DNA of 64,000 bases from Spirosoma profusum (GCF_014699005.1 NZ_JACWZY010000016.1:1-64000), one strand, 5' to 3'; positions 19,801 to 27,421 are shown, numbered from the stretch's first letter. Notes: generated by a model not told the origin, from the letters alone. A program made the numbers and translations.

Positions 19801-20881
19801 CCTGTACTACGTCGAGGGCGGCCCGTTTCTGGCACACCAGCAGCACACGTTTTCCCGACGCAGCCGCATCGGCCATGAGGTTCGCGATCAATTGCGATTT
19901 TCCCGTTCCCGGCGGCCCCTGCACCACCAGCGATTGCCCTGACTTCACCGCACGCACAGCCGCTTCCTGCGACGCATCCATCAGCAAAGGCGTGTGGATG
20001 GATTTTTCAGGCAAAGGGGCAGAGGGCATGGGGGGGAAGGCATGGGGAGAAGGGCTTAGTGGAGAGATGGTATCAGAAAAATCTTCCTCTTCAATCCTAA
20101 GCTCTTCCCCCTCCGCAATTAACTTGTCATAGTCCGGGACGAGAAACGAACCTGCTTGGGGGAAAATGCCTAGTACGGCTTCTGGATATAGTTTCAGTTC
20201 GCCGGTACGTTCGAGTTGGGCGAGGTCTTTGGTGGTTTGTTTGTTGAAAAACAGGAGTTTATCTATAAATAAGTCCTGATTGAAATTGATTTCGAGCGGG
20301 GTTGTTTTCAGCCATTCATAGAGTTGGGTACGGAAGGCCAGTGGATCGCGGTCGAAGTCGTCCAGCGTTTTCTCAATAATCTCGTCGGGCAACTTTACCT
20401 GATTAAATTGACCGTATGCCAGCGCCAGCGTCGGATTCAAAAACGCTAGTTCGTCTCCCCGGCGGGTGAGTTTCCAGAATTTACCCTGCTGCTGAATCTG
20501 TATCGGAAAAAATAACAGAGGCCCGTGAATTACCGTATCGTCCAGAAATTTGCCTTTCACAAAGGGCCAGCCAACGTACAAATCTTCCGTACCGCGCTCT
20601 TCCTCAATGAATCGAGCCGTTCGGTCGATACGTCGAAGTTTCCGACTCACTTCGTTGCTACGTTCCTGTCGAGGGTCAATAACTTCGCAAAGCGACATCG
20701 AAGGTTTACGGGCAATCAGGTCGGCAATGAGGCTGAATGATGGCTTGTTAAGGAGAAAATCGGTTTCGTGCAGGTCCAGAAACTGACCAGCGGGTAAACT
20801 AGTGAGCAACAGTGAGCGATTTCGGCTACTGAGATTGGTTGATCGACGGCGAAACGTGCGTAATACGTTAGCAGATAACAT
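16889..20881 (-). CDS. UPF1-like superfamily 1 helicase / AAA-domain protein
   Basis: A 1330-residue protein. The N-terminal part (about 30-260) resembles the DUF4011 region found in front of such helicases. SF1 motifs follow: Walker A GPPGTGKS (322-329), the DEASQ motif II in LVIFDEASQCF, GDNQQLRPSDLY (motif III), SLTEHYRSH (motif IV region), VQGDERDVIIFS (motif V) and NVAVTRARERVYVVTS (motif VI). No nuclease motif was recognised. Residues 273-291 are a Pro/Ser-rich insertion encoded by a repeat-like G-rich tract. Related proteins occur in DNA repair or defence contexts, but this copy has no defence neighbours, so the role is unassigned. Confidence 0.85.
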   Translation of the reverse strand: MLSANVLRTFRRRSTNLSSRNRSLLLTSLPAGQFLDLHETDFLLNKPSFSLIADLIARKPSMSLCEVIDPRQERSNEVSRKLRRIDRTARFIEEERGTEDLYVGWPFVKGKFLDDTVIHGPLLFFPIQIQQQGKFWKLTRRGDELAFLNPTLALAYGQFNQVKLPDEIIEKTLDDFDRDPLAFRTQLYEWLKTTPLEINFNQDLFIDKLLFFNKQTTKDLAQLERTGELKLYPEAVLGIFPQAGSFLVPDYDKLIAEGEELRIEEEDFSDTISPLSPSPHAFPPMPSAPLPEKSIHTPLLMDASQEAAVRAVKSGQSLVVQGPPGTGKSQLIANLMADAAASGKRVLLVCQKRAALDVVQERLQQVGMGSFLALIHDFQDDRRALYAQIAGQINQIDTYRQQNNSLNAVLLERDFDVESRRIDETVSELQAFKDALFDTSICGVSAKELYLTIDSVIEVIPLEDSYPQFHLINVDNFTRRLTDYAAYQNRLGADHVWSERVSFASFTNADLPKAEQAIVQWQQLRNRTNEETNKLLGQPLSLNQLADWQSHDWDLTALLTLLEAADTPTLWAVIRVLRDSPTHPAMTTDEAKLEQLADAWDDTLTPPGTESSLSTTDLRSFRTLLADALKARSSWITWNWWQLTNPGKSQLQTVVSANGLTLSQSDLQILEQRIDKRIRLEAIRHETTTLLTGLSIPETPDSLRLLRRAQHLTERLRDITPLRQIPESRWQTHEQFVESVRAILALAANVAQMQSATQTYLTLNQLSKIWVDDVFTGDFRRILRRDFDLIVEADHLQEGFSDVEKTVVDRLKQQASPDWLAAFQTSLRQAWLDHIENIYPILRSVSSLKMGQWEQALQESVGRKQTLSRDILLVKLREQTYRNLTFNRLNNVVTYRDLLHQTTKKRNIWPVRKLMESFADEVFKLVPCWLASPESVSAMFPLRDDLFDLVIFDEASQCFAENGVPAMARGKQVVVTGDNQQLRPSDLYRTRLDDTDQEEEIPVALEVESLLELAAQQLPQVSLTEHYRSHSLDLITFSNEHFYESKLSLLPHFDDINRREPSIRYMNVKGVWQQNTNPVEAEAVIQLLDQLATEMPGRSVGIVTFNYPQQQLIQDMLESNAETLPTDNIADQVLESRISALQLFVKNIENVQGDERDVIIFSVGYAPDERGRLSAQFGSLNARGGENRLNVAVTRARERVYVVTSLWPEQLNVAETANPGPKLLKSYLSYALNVAQQQFQPSPNSQQVLPSGALLKNKLAAQHSNWRPELPFADLTVKSNATYESLVLTDDDAYYQQTPKQAHAYLPIALQSRHWAFQRKWSREFWRGVE

Positions 20882-20941
20882 GGGTGGAATCTACGATTCT
20901 ATCCTATCTAAACGAAATCGCACCAGCTAATCTTACTTGTC

Positions 20942-21010
20942 AACGTAGCAGTTGCTACGTTAGGGAAGTATCATCAATACGTCGACCAATAACGAACGTA
21001 TTGATGATAC
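20942..21010. repeat. Two adjacent perfect palindromes between helicase and terC
   Basis: AACGTAGCA-gt-TGCTACGTT (20942-20961) is a 9-bp perfect stem with a 2-nt loop. It is followed by GTATCATCAATACGT (20968-20982), whose exact 15-bp complement lies at 20996-21010 with a 13-nt loop. They lie upstream of the helicase start and downstream of the TerC gene on the same strand. No T-run follows, so termination is uncertain; protein-binding sites are possible. Confidence 0.75.
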
Positions 21011-21093
21011 GTTGATAAGTTGGAATCAGGCATCCATTTTCAAAGGCTCGATATCAACGTAGCACACCACGTTGGTACTGCTCTTTTCGATGT

Positions 21094-22161
21094 TTATTGC
21101 ATTTCTTCTTTCTTTTCAGGAATGAGCAAGGAGGCTAAAACGCTGATGCCCAGAATGCCGACAATGATATAAAGCGAATAGACAGGTTTGAAGCCATATT
21201 CGGCCAGCCAATGTTCGGTCAGCATTTTCGTACCTATAAACGTCAGTAACACCGCCAAACCCACTTTCAGGAAGCGGAATTTTCCCATTATGCTCGACAG
21301 GAAGAAGAACATTGAACGAAGTCCCATGATGGCAAATACGTTCGAGAAAAAGACGATATAGGGATCTTTGGTGATCGAAAAAATGGCCGGTATGGAATCA
21401 ACCGCGAAAACAAGGTCTGTGAACGACACCACAATCACAATGATAAACAGGGGTGTTACGAACAACTTATTGTCGGTTTTCCGTCGGACAAAGAAATTAT
21501 CGGTTACATTACGTCGGTAAATATTGAGGTATTTGCTGGCAAACCGCACTACCGGATGCTTGGCTGGTTCGATCTTTTCGTCTTCTCCTTTCTGGAAAAA
21601 AAGCTGAAAGCCAGTGTACATCAGGAATGCGCCGAATAAATACAGAATCCACTCGAAGCGCTGAATTAGAGCGGAACCAACGAAAATAAAAATAAATCTG
21701 AGTACAATAGCTCCCAAAATCCCCCAGACTAATACCTTCTTATAATACCGTTGTTGTAAACCGAACGAGTTGAAAATCAGGATGAATACGAAGATGTTGT
21801 CGGCAGAAAGCGAGTATTCGACCAGATAACCGGTAATGTATTCCAGCGACATATTATTCTGGAATCGAGCTAAACTGGCCGCAAAATTGCCGGGTATTAA
21901 TTCGACATGTTCAGCGTATTGATTACGGACTTCCTGTAAGTGAGCAAAGTTTTCGATACCGTGAACGAGGTAACCGAAATTCTTGAGGAAGAAATAAAAA
22001 GCAACTGACAGAGCTACCCAAATGGCACTCCATATGGCTGCTTCTTTAAACTCAACAACGTGACTTTGGTTCTTTCTCGAAAAAGCACCAAGGTCTAACG
22101 CCATGATGAAGAGGACAAACGTAGCAAATGCAAGAAAAAAAACTGTTTCGCTGGACAGCAT
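21094..22161 (-). CDS. TerC/Alx-family integral membrane protein
   Basis: A 355-residue membrane protein with about nine hydrophobic segments. It has TerC-family features: the acidic LSADNIFVFILIFNSF segment in the membrane and a SFTDLVFAVDSIPAIFSIT motif whose buried acidic residues are thought to bind metal. TerC/Alx proteins act in manganese or other metal ion homeostasis and exoenzyme metallation. Length is typical of the Alx branch. Monocistronic; start at the first ATG, directly at MLSSETVFF. Confidence 0.9.
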   Translation of the reverse strand: MLSSETVFFLAFATFVLFIMALDLGAFSRKNQSHVVEFKEAAIWSAIWVALSVAFYFFLKNFGYLVHGIENFAHLQEVRNQYAEHVELIPGNFAASLARFQNNMSLEYITGYLVEYSLSADNIFVFILIFNSFGLQQRYYKKVLVWGILGAIVLRFIFIFVGSALIQRFEWILYLFGAFLMYTGFQLFFQKGEDEKIEPAKHPVVRFASKYLNIYRRNVTDNFFVRRKTDNKLFVTPLFIIVIVVSFTDLVFAVDSIPAIFSITKDPYIVFFSNVFAIMGLRSMFFFLSSIMGKFRFLKVGLAVLLTFIGTKMLTEHWLAEYGFKPVYSLYIIVGILGISVLASLLIPEKKEEMQ

Positions 22162-22386
22162 GATGGTATATACGAACTACGGGCAAGAGCATACGTATCA
22201 GTAACGTAGTGATATGAATGCTTACCTGATATTACGTTAGTTGAAGTTTGATAAAGTACAGATACAATTGCCTGGAAAACAATGATTCACCAGGCATTGG
22301 TTTGGTTAACTGACAAATCTACGTCCAATCGTCGGAAGGAACTGACTCAAAGGGCTAAAATTATTGGCTCAATGCTATCGACTCCT

Positions 22387-22394
22387 TACTTTTG
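22387..22394 (+). promoter_or_regulatory. -7 promoter element immediately before the glycosyltransferase start
   Basis: TACTTTTG fits TAnnTTTG, with TTG 20 bp upstream (22364-22366). The ATG at 22399 is only 4 bp downstream, so if this promoter is used the transcript would be leaderless or nearly so. Confidence 0.45.
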
Positions 22395-22398
22395 AACT

Positions 22399-23139
22399 AT
22401 GTTTAACAACAAAAAAGTCGTTGTAGTGATGCCCGCTTACCGGGCGGCCCTAACCCTGGAGCGGACGTATCGTGAAATTCCGCTCGACCTGGTGGATGAA
22501 GTTATTTTGGTCGATGACGCCAGCCCTGACAATACCGTTGAAATTGCGCGCCAATTAGGTATCCGGCACGTTATCCGACATGATAAAAATCGGGGCTATG
22601 GTGGAAATCAGAAAACATGCTACGCAAAAGCCCTCGAACTCGGTGCCGACATTGTGGTGATGCTTCATCCTGATTATCAGTACACTCCTTTGCTATTGCC
22701 GGCTATGATTTCAATCATCGGAAACGGATTATATCCGGTCGTATTTGCGTCTCGAATATTAGGTAAAGGGGCGCTGAAAGGAGGGATGCCAATGTATAAG
22801 TACATTGCCAACCGGTTTCTGACCTTAACGCAGAATTTGCTGATGAATCAGAAACTTTCAGAGTACCACACGGGCTACCGGGCGTTTTCGGGCGAAGTGT
22901 TACGTAGTTTAGATTTCACGCACAACTCCGATGATTTCATTTTCGATAATGAAATGATTGCTCAGATATTTTTTAAACGCTTCGAAATTGCTGAAGTAAC
23001 CTGTCCTACAAAATACTTTGAAGAAGCTTCCTCTATAAACTTCCGCCGTAGTTCGATTTATGGATTAGGTGTGCTACGTACCTCGCTCTTTTATTTCCTC
23101 ACAAAAGTTGGACTGATGCACTGGAATATTCTGAAATAG
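22399..23139 (+). CDS. Family 2 glycosyltransferase (polyprenyl-phosphate sugar transferase-like)
   Basis: A 246-residue GT-A fold protein. It has VVVVMPAYRAALTLERTY at the N-terminus, the nucleotide-sugar acidic pair in ILVDDASPDNT, and HDKNRGYGGNQKTC and a second acidic site MLHPDYQY (DxD equivalent). It has no transmembrane helices, so it resembles dolichol-phosphate mannose synthase-like soluble GT2 enzymes. The acceptor is unknown. Its 3' end overlaps the convergent type III PKS gene by 41 bp. Confidence 0.88.
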   Translation: MFNNKKVVVVMPAYRAALTLERTYREIPLDLVDEVILVDDASPDNTVEIARQLGIRHVIRHDKNRGYGGNQKTCYAKALELGADIVVMLHPDYQYTPLLLPAMISIIGNGLYPVVFASRILGKGALKGGMPMYKYIANRFLTLTQNLLMNQKLSEYHTGYRAFSGEVLRSLDFTHNSDDFIFDNEMIAQIFFKRFEIAEVTCPTKYFEEASSINFRRSSIYGLGVLRTSLFYFLTKVGLMHWNILK

Positions 23140-24292
23140 GTTTGGCTTGAACAGATTCTGCCATTACCGCTTCCAGAATCATGGATTCGAGCGTTAGTCC
23201 GGGGCCAAACGCACAACTCAGAATGTTTGGTTGATTAGATTTAAAATCGGTTAGACCGGAGGATAATTCATTCCAAATTTCTTTCAGGACGAAAAGAACC
23301 GTAGCCGACGACATATTGCCGTTCTGACGTAGCACGTCATACGCGAAACGGTTATCATACGAATTGAGGCCTAACTGCTCCTCAATTACTTCCAGAATAC
23401 GTCGGCCACCGGGATGTAGGGCATAATAGCCAACATCGTCTGATGTGAGACAGCACTGGGCCAGCAACCGATTCATTAACTGCTTGATGCCTTGCTGGAT
23501 AAATATAGGTACTTGGGCTGTCAGCGTCATTTCAAAGCCAAAATCGCTCACGTGCCAGGCCATAGCGTCTTTGCCTTCAGGCAACAAATCACAATAGAAC
23601 GAACGTAGCAAAAACGACTGGTCAGGCCGCGGCCGACTTTCAACCAGCACAGCAGCTGATCCATCGGCAAATAAAGCGTTCGAGAGGAGGTAATCGGTAT
23701 CGGTTTTCTTCTGGAAATGGATGCTACACAGTTCTATGCAGACAACCAGTACTTTGGCATCAGGATCGGCTCGAACGATAGCATCGGCTGTTTTTAATCC
23801 ATTAAAGGCACCGTAGCACCCCATGAAGTTAATGGCCAACCTCTGGGTCGAAGTAGGTAATCTTAATGCTTCAATCAATTCAATATCCGGCCCTGGCGCG
23901 TATAGGCCTGTACAACTGACTGTAATGAGATGCGTGATGGTTTGCGGGTCGAAATCAGGATAACGGCTAAAGCAGTCGTGAATGGAACGTAGCGCCAATG
24001 GAACGGCTTCTCGTCGGTAAACCTCCATCCGTTGTCGAACTGTAGGAAAAGGCTCTAGACCCGGTGTGTTAGGATAAAACGTAAATTCTTCTTTAGGATG
24101 CGTATAATCGGCCAATACCGTATGCCGTTTATCAATTCGCGTATGCCGGTAAAGCGCCCGAACCCGACGGCTATCCTGTTCATCTAGCTGAAGCACGTCG
24201 ACCATAAATTCGGCTGCCTGACTTTGCGTACAGACATAATCAGGTACGGCAGTTCCGATACTGTTGATAAAACTACGCGAAGGATGATGCAT
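23099..24292 (-). CDS. Type III polyketide synthase (chalcone/stilbene synthase-like)
   Basis: A 397-residue thiolase-fold condensing enzyme. The Cys-His-Asn triad is visible: Cys159 in NFMGCYGAFNG, His293 in YYALHPGGRR, and Asn326 in QNGNMSSATVLF, close to the plant CHS positions 164/303/336. These enzymes extend acyl-CoA starters with malonyl-CoA to pyrones, resorcinols or phloroglucinols without ACP. A UbiA-type prenyltransferase gene starts 120 bp away in divergent orientation, suggesting a prenylated or quinone-like product (inference). The starter unit cannot be read from sequence. Confidence 0.92.
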   Translation of the reverse strand: MHHPSRSFINSIGTAVPDYVCTQSQAAEFMVDVLQLDEQDSRRVRALYRHTRIDKRHTVLADYTHPKEEFTFYPNTPGLEPFPTVRQRMEVYRREAVPLALRSIHDCFSRYPDFDPQTITHLITVSCTGLYAPGPDIELIEALRLPTSTQRLAINFMGCYGAFNGLKTADAIVRADPDAKVLVVCIELCSIHFQKKTDTDYLLSNALFADGSAAVLVESRPRPDQSFLLRSFYCDLLPEGKDAMAWHVSDFGFEMTLTAQVPIFIQQGIKQLMNRLLAQCCLTSDDVGYYALHPGGRRILEVIEEQLGLNSYDNRFAYDVLRQNGNMSSATVLFVLKEIWNELSSGLTDFKSNQPNILSCAFGPGLTLESMILEAVMAESVQAKPISEYSSASVQLL

Positions 24293-24411
24293 TTCGTAAG
24301 TTTTCGAGGCAATAAGGTTATTGTTGCCGAATACGGAAGACCGGCAACTATGTATAACAACGGCGTATTCCGAAAGTTATGTAATTTGCTCACTACTCAG
24401 CTATATACGTC

Positions 24412-25275
24412 ATGACTGCACGCACGGTTTGGTTGCATCTTCGGGTGCCTTTCTCTTTTTTTCTGCTTCCCATTTTCTGGTTCGCAGTCAGTCAGTCGCC
24501 CTCGCCTGATATTGGACGTACTATTGCGGTATTGCTCATCGTGCATTTATTACTGTATCCGGCCAGTAACGCCTACAACAGCTATTACGACAAAGATGAG
24601 GGGAGTATTGGGGGACTGGAGACTCCGCCACCCGTTACCAAAACGCTGTACTGGGTTTCCTGGGCGTTCGATATTGTGGCATTGATACTAGGGGCATTTG
24701 TTGGCTGGCCTTTTGTAGTTTATCTGCTTATTTACGGTTTCACTACGAAAGCATATAGTTATGACGGCATTCGCCTGAAAAAATACCCGATTCTTAGTTG
24801 GGTGCTTATCAGTGCCCTGCAGGGGGGCACTACGTATATCATGAGCTATATCGCCATCAATGATTTATCACTATCTGCATTCACTCAGCCGAATTTACTG
24901 TTTGGTGGTTTGCTGGGTACGTTAAACCTGATGGCTCTTTATCCGGTTACACAGGTTTACCAGCACGAGGAAGACGCTCGCCGTGGCGATCAGACATTCA
25001 GCTTATTATTGGGTATACGAGGAACCTTCGTCTGCGCCATAGTTACGTATCTGCTATCATTAATTGCCTTCTATTTTTATTTTGAAGGAAGCTTATACTT
25101 TTACCTCTATCTGCTATTTCTGTCGCCTGCTGTTATTTATTTTCTACACTGGCTCTGGAAAGTTTATCAGGATGCAGATCAGGCGAACTATCGTTCAACT
25201 ATGACGATGATGTGGTTATCAGGTATTTGCCTGAACAGTTATTTTATATTGCTGATTTTCCTGACACATTCATAA
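24412..25275 (+). CDS. UbiA-family prenyltransferase
   Basis: A 287-residue polytopic membrane protein with about nine hydrophobic segments. It has the two aspartate-rich motifs of the UbiA superfamily: NAYNSYYDKDEG (residues 53-64, NxxxxxxDxD pattern) and QHEEDARRGDQTF with D188 and D193. These bind the Mg-prenyl diphosphate. It is divergent from the type III PKS, whose phenolic product would be a natural acceptor; that pairing is an inference. No sequence specific for menA, ubiA or cyoE was recognised. Confidence 0.85.
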   Translation: MTARTVWLHLRVPFSFFLLPIFWFAVSQSPSPDIGRTIAVLLIVHLLLYPASNAYNSYYDKDEGSIGGLETPPPVTKTLYWVSWAFDIVALILGAFVGWPFVVYLLIYGFTTKAYSYDGIRLKKYPILSWVLISALQGGTTYIMSYIAINDLSLSAFTQPNLLFGGLLGTLNLMALYPVTQVYQHEEDARRGDQTFSLLLGIRGTFVCAIVTYLLSLIAFYFYFEGSLYFYLYLLFLSPAVIYFLHWLWKVYQDADQANYRSTMTMMWLSGICLNSYFILLIFLTHS

Positions 25276-25327
25276 GCTAACAACGTATGGTAAGGGTGCA
25301 CATCAATAAATTTTTTAGTCGTAAGGC

Positions 25328-25357
25328 TTGACAAACCATAAAAACACCCTAAATTTG
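25328..25357 (+). promoter_or_regulatory. Promoter of the tRNA-Gly gene
   Basis: TTGACA (25328-25333) and TAAATTTG (25350-25357, matching TAnnTTTG) with a 16-bp gap, 36 bp upstream of tRNA-Gly. It fits the Bacteroidota sigma-A consensus well. Confidence 0.75.
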
Positions 25358-25393
25358 CATCCACAATTCGCTGAAGCAGGCAGAATTGGTATC

Positions 25394-25469
25394 GCGAAAG
25401 TAGCTCAGCTGGTAGAGCGCGACCTTGCCAAGGTCGAGGTCGCGGGTTCGAACCCCGTCTTTCGCTCCA
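25394..25469 (+). tRNA. tRNA-Gly (GCC)
   Basis: A full cloverleaf can be drawn: acceptor GCGAAAG/CTTTCGC, D-arm GCTC-AGCTGGTA-GAGC, anticodon arm CGACC-TTGCCAA-GGTCG with anticodon GCC, T-arm CGGGTTCGAACCCCG, and an encoded CCA end (76 nt). Confidence 0.96.
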
Positions 25470-25474
25470 CGAAA

Positions 25475-25499
25475 AGGCACCGTCCCCGGTGCTTTTTTT
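25475..25499 (+). terminator. Terminator after tRNA-Gly
   Basis: GCACCG-tccc-CGGTGC followed by seven T residues, 8 bp after the tRNA-Gly CCA. A second small hairpin TGTCCAG-cttg-GCTGGACA lies between it and tRNA-Leu, so the two tRNAs may be separately processed. Confidence 0.75.
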
Positions 25500-25529
25500 G
25501 TAAATGTCCAGCTTGGCTGGACATGGATT

Positions 25530-25615
25530 GCCGGGATGGCGGAACAGGTAGACGCGCCGGACTTAAAATCCTGTGGTCCTTACGGGCCGTGCGGGTTCGA
25601 TTCCCGCTCCTGGTA
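25530..25615 (+). tRNA. tRNA-Leu (UAA), integration target of the mobile element
   Basis: An 86-nt class II tRNA with long variable arm: acceptor GCCGGGA/TCCTGGT, anticodon loop ACTTAAAAT with anticodon TAA, T-arm GCGGGTTCGATTCCCGC. CCA is not encoded. The last 21 nt are the left copy of the 22-bp attachment repeat, so the element supplies an identical 3' end and keeps the tRNA functional. Confidence 0.95.
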
Positions 25616-25616
25616 C
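25595..25616 (+). other. attL: left attachment repeat (tRNA-Leu 3' end)
   Basis: A 22-bp sequence running from the T-arm to the discriminator base (starts GTTCGATTCC, ends CTCCTGGTAC) recurs exactly at 50225-50246 next to the integrase gene. This is the classic signature of tRNA-targeted site-specific integration. Confidence 0.92.
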
Positions 25617-25623
25617 TGTTGTT

Positions 25624-25666
25624 GGGTTGCAAGTATCTTATTTACAGGTACTTGCAACCCTTTTTT
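25624..25666 (+). terminator. Terminator carried by the element just inside attL
   Basis: GGGTTGCAAGTA...TACTTGCAACCC is a 12-bp perfect stem followed by TTTTTT. It now ends the tRNA-Leu transcript in place of the displaced native terminator beyond attR. Confidence 0.85.
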
Positions 25667-25674
25667 ATGATTTG

Positions 25675-25693
25675 ACTGTAACCATACTGTAAC
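25675..25693 (+). promoter_or_regulatory. Candidate integrase arm-type site (left), direct-repeat doublet
   Basis: ACTGTAAC occurs at 25675-25682 and 25686-25693, an 11-bp period, 59 bp inside the attL core. The same doublet in the same orientation occurs at 50099-50117 inside attR. Paired short direct repeats on both arms are what tyrosine integrases of this type bind. Confidence 0.65.
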
Positions 25694-25736
25694 AATTATA
25701 AAAGAGGCTCGCAGTAGGTGGCGAATGGTGGTTTAG

Positions 25737-25955
25737 TCACTTCAGCTTACTGTACTTCTTTCCGTTGCGCACTTCTTCTAATTGAGCTTTAGCTTTTTCT
25801 AGATCAAACTGAGCATTTAGAAGCTCCGTACTATCTTTGGTTTGCTTTATCAGAGCTTCGATGTCTACAGGGCCGATTTTGCCCTCTATTGTATAAATAT
25901 AGTTACTGCCTTCATTGACGATGTTGTAAACGTTGATTTGAGTTTTAGGGGTCGT
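25737..25955 (-). pseudogene. Remnant of a small coiled-coil protein cut at its 5' end by the IS3 element
   Basis: An open frame on minus runs from the IS end to a TGA at 25737-25739, giving about 72 residues beginning TTPKTQINVYNIVNEG and ending VRNGKKYSKLK, with a heptad-like charged helix in the second half. There is no start codon; the IS inverted repeat begins at its first codons. A near-perfect promoter on the far side of the IS (27422-27452) points towards it, so the insertion seems to have removed the translation start. Function unknown. Confidence 0.5.
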
Positions 25956-25972
25956 ATGCTACTAGAATAGGT

Positions 25973-26878
25973 TTACAAAGAAGAACAAAACTGATTATCA
26001 GTCTGATATTGTACATTTCCAAACCGCACTTTTTTATAAGGATACCATTTTAACGGTTGATAGCCCTTTCCTTGATGAGCCTGATTAGGCGTTTTATAGC
26101 CCAAAGACGCATGCGGCCGTAACGAATTATAGGCAACAATAGCCTGCTCGATAGCCGTTTCAGCCATGCTAAAAGTAGGGAACCCCCAGAGATGAAACTC
26201 TTCTTTTAAAGTTCGAAAAACTCGCTCCGCTAACGCATTCTCATTTGGATCACCTAACTCGGTCATACTAATGGTAATCTTGGCTTGGTGCAGCCGATCC
26301 ACATAAACTCCAGAACAATATTGAACACCCCGATCCGAGTGGTGAATAAGCGGTTGATCGGTTTGCCTACGCGTTTTTAACGCCATCTCTAGAGCCGCTA
26401 CGGGCCCTTTGGCTTCTAACGTTTTATGGAATGACCAGCCCACAATTTTACGCGAATATGCATCCATAATCACCGACAAATAAGCAAAGCCGATCCCCAC
26501 CCGAATATAGCTCAGGTCGCTCACCCAGAGTTGACCAACTCGATCTGGTTTGAGCTCTTTAACTTGGTTAGGGTGCTTCTCTAAGTCATGATCAGAGTCG
26601 GTCGTCTTGATTCGATACCGTTTTTTTGTTAGTAGTAAACCATTGCCTTTTAAGAGGTTATGTAATCTATCTCGCCCTAACTTGATTTGATGAGATGTCA
26701 AAAAATCCTGCATCAATTCATACAGTTTAGTAGTTCCTAGACCCGCAACCTGTTTTCGTAATCGTCTGACTTCAGCCAGGACAATGCTGGCCTGAAAGCC
26801 CAATTTTTCCTGACGCCGGGTAGCCGCATACCAAGCTTGTCGTGTCAAGCCCGCGCGGCGTCCGCAAACAATCCACAT
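25973..26878 (-). CDS. IS3-family transposase OrfB (DDE integrase core)
   Basis: A 301-residue protein with an N-terminal HTH_21-like segment (TTKLYELMQDF) and an rve integrase core. The DDE triad is D121 (WVSDLSYI), D182 (HHSDRGVQY) and E218 (ENALAERVFRTLKEE), with 35 residues between the second D and E, as in IS3 elements. The ORF overlaps orfA by 34 bp in the -1 frame relation, so OrfAB would normally be made by frameshifting. Confidence 0.93.
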   Translation of the reverse strand: MWIVCGRRAGLTRQAWYAATRRQEKLGFQASIVLAEVRRLRKQVAGLGTTKLYELMQDFLTSHQIKLGRDRLHNLLKGNGLLLTKKRYRIKTTDSDHDLEKHPNQVKELKPDRVGQLWVSDLSYIRVGIGFAYLSVIMDAYSRKIVGWSFHKTLEAKGPVAALEMALKTRRQTDQPLIHHSDRGVQYCSGVYVDRLHQAKITISMTELGDPNENALAERVFRTLKEEFHLWGFPTFSMAETAIEQAIVAYNSLRPHASLGYKTPNQAHQGKGYQPLKWYPYKKVRFGNVQYQTDNQFCSSL

Positions 26879-27171
26879 AACTGATCCATGCCCACCAGGG
26901 GATAGCGACGAGTCAGTTGGTTGATTGTTTGGTTCGGACCGCCGATGCGGCCAGACTTTTTTAAGATCGGAATTTGGAACTGTTTTTCGGCAATTTGGAT
27001 GGCTGTTTCAAAGGCTTCGGCTTTGAGTTTAAGCAATTTATTTTCGTCTTCAGTGGCTGCCAGACGTCGTTCGAGGACTTTGACGTAGGCATCTTGGTTG
27101 TGCTTTTTCATAGCTTTATAACAGCGATAGGGGTATAAATAAGGGGCTAATCGGTGCTTGAAATACCGCAA
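26845..27171 (-). pseudogene. IS3 OrfA, C-terminal (leucine zipper) part, out of frame with its HTH part
   Basis: A 108-residue frame opening at a TTG. It contains the coiled-coil KVLERRLAATEDENKLLKLK and AIQIAEKQFQIPILKK, the usual zipper half of an IS3 OrfA. The N-terminal HTH half is in another frame (27182-27340), so a one-base change seems to have split orfA. Unless a further recoding event joins the two, this IS copy is probably inactive. Confidence 0.65.
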
Positions 27172-27181
27172 CGGCGGACCG

Positions 27182-27340
27182 TCATCGGTTCAACTGCCGT
27201 AATTGGGTCAGTGAGACGTGTAGGTACTGTTGGATGTCGGCAGGCTGAGCGATTTCCGCTCGATAGACTTCAACGACCCTTCGCTTAAAATGAAGGGATT
27301 TTCTACTTTTCTTATTTCGTTGTAATACGCTAATATACAT
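27182..27340 (-). pseudogene. IS3 OrfA, N-terminal HTH part
   Basis: A 52-codon frame from ATG at 27340 to TGA at 27182, read directly: RKSLHFKRRVVEVYRAEIAQ followed by PADIQQYLHVSLTQLRQLNR. This is the helix-turn-helix half of an IS3 OrfA; the zipper half follows in a different frame. Confidence 0.6.
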
Positions 27341-27421
27341 AAGCTTACCGATTTACTGTACACAGAAATCAGTAGCATACGATATCGCCTTTTCTGAATT
27401 TCGACTTGTGACTCTATATGA

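Larger units (their letters stand above)
25952..27382 (-). mobile_element. IS3-family insertion sequence
   Basis: About 1.43 kb bounded by imperfect inverted repeats beginning TCGTATGCTACT (25952-25963, complement at 27371-27382). It contains a split orfA and an intact orfB on minus. No target-site duplication is visible at the flanks, so the copy may have suffered a rearrangement after insertion. Confidence 0.82.

Noticed and set aside
16889-25275. Defence island containing the large helicase
   Set aside because: The helicase has no nuclease, methylase or other defence neighbour; adjacent genes are carA, terC-like and biosynthetic genes.
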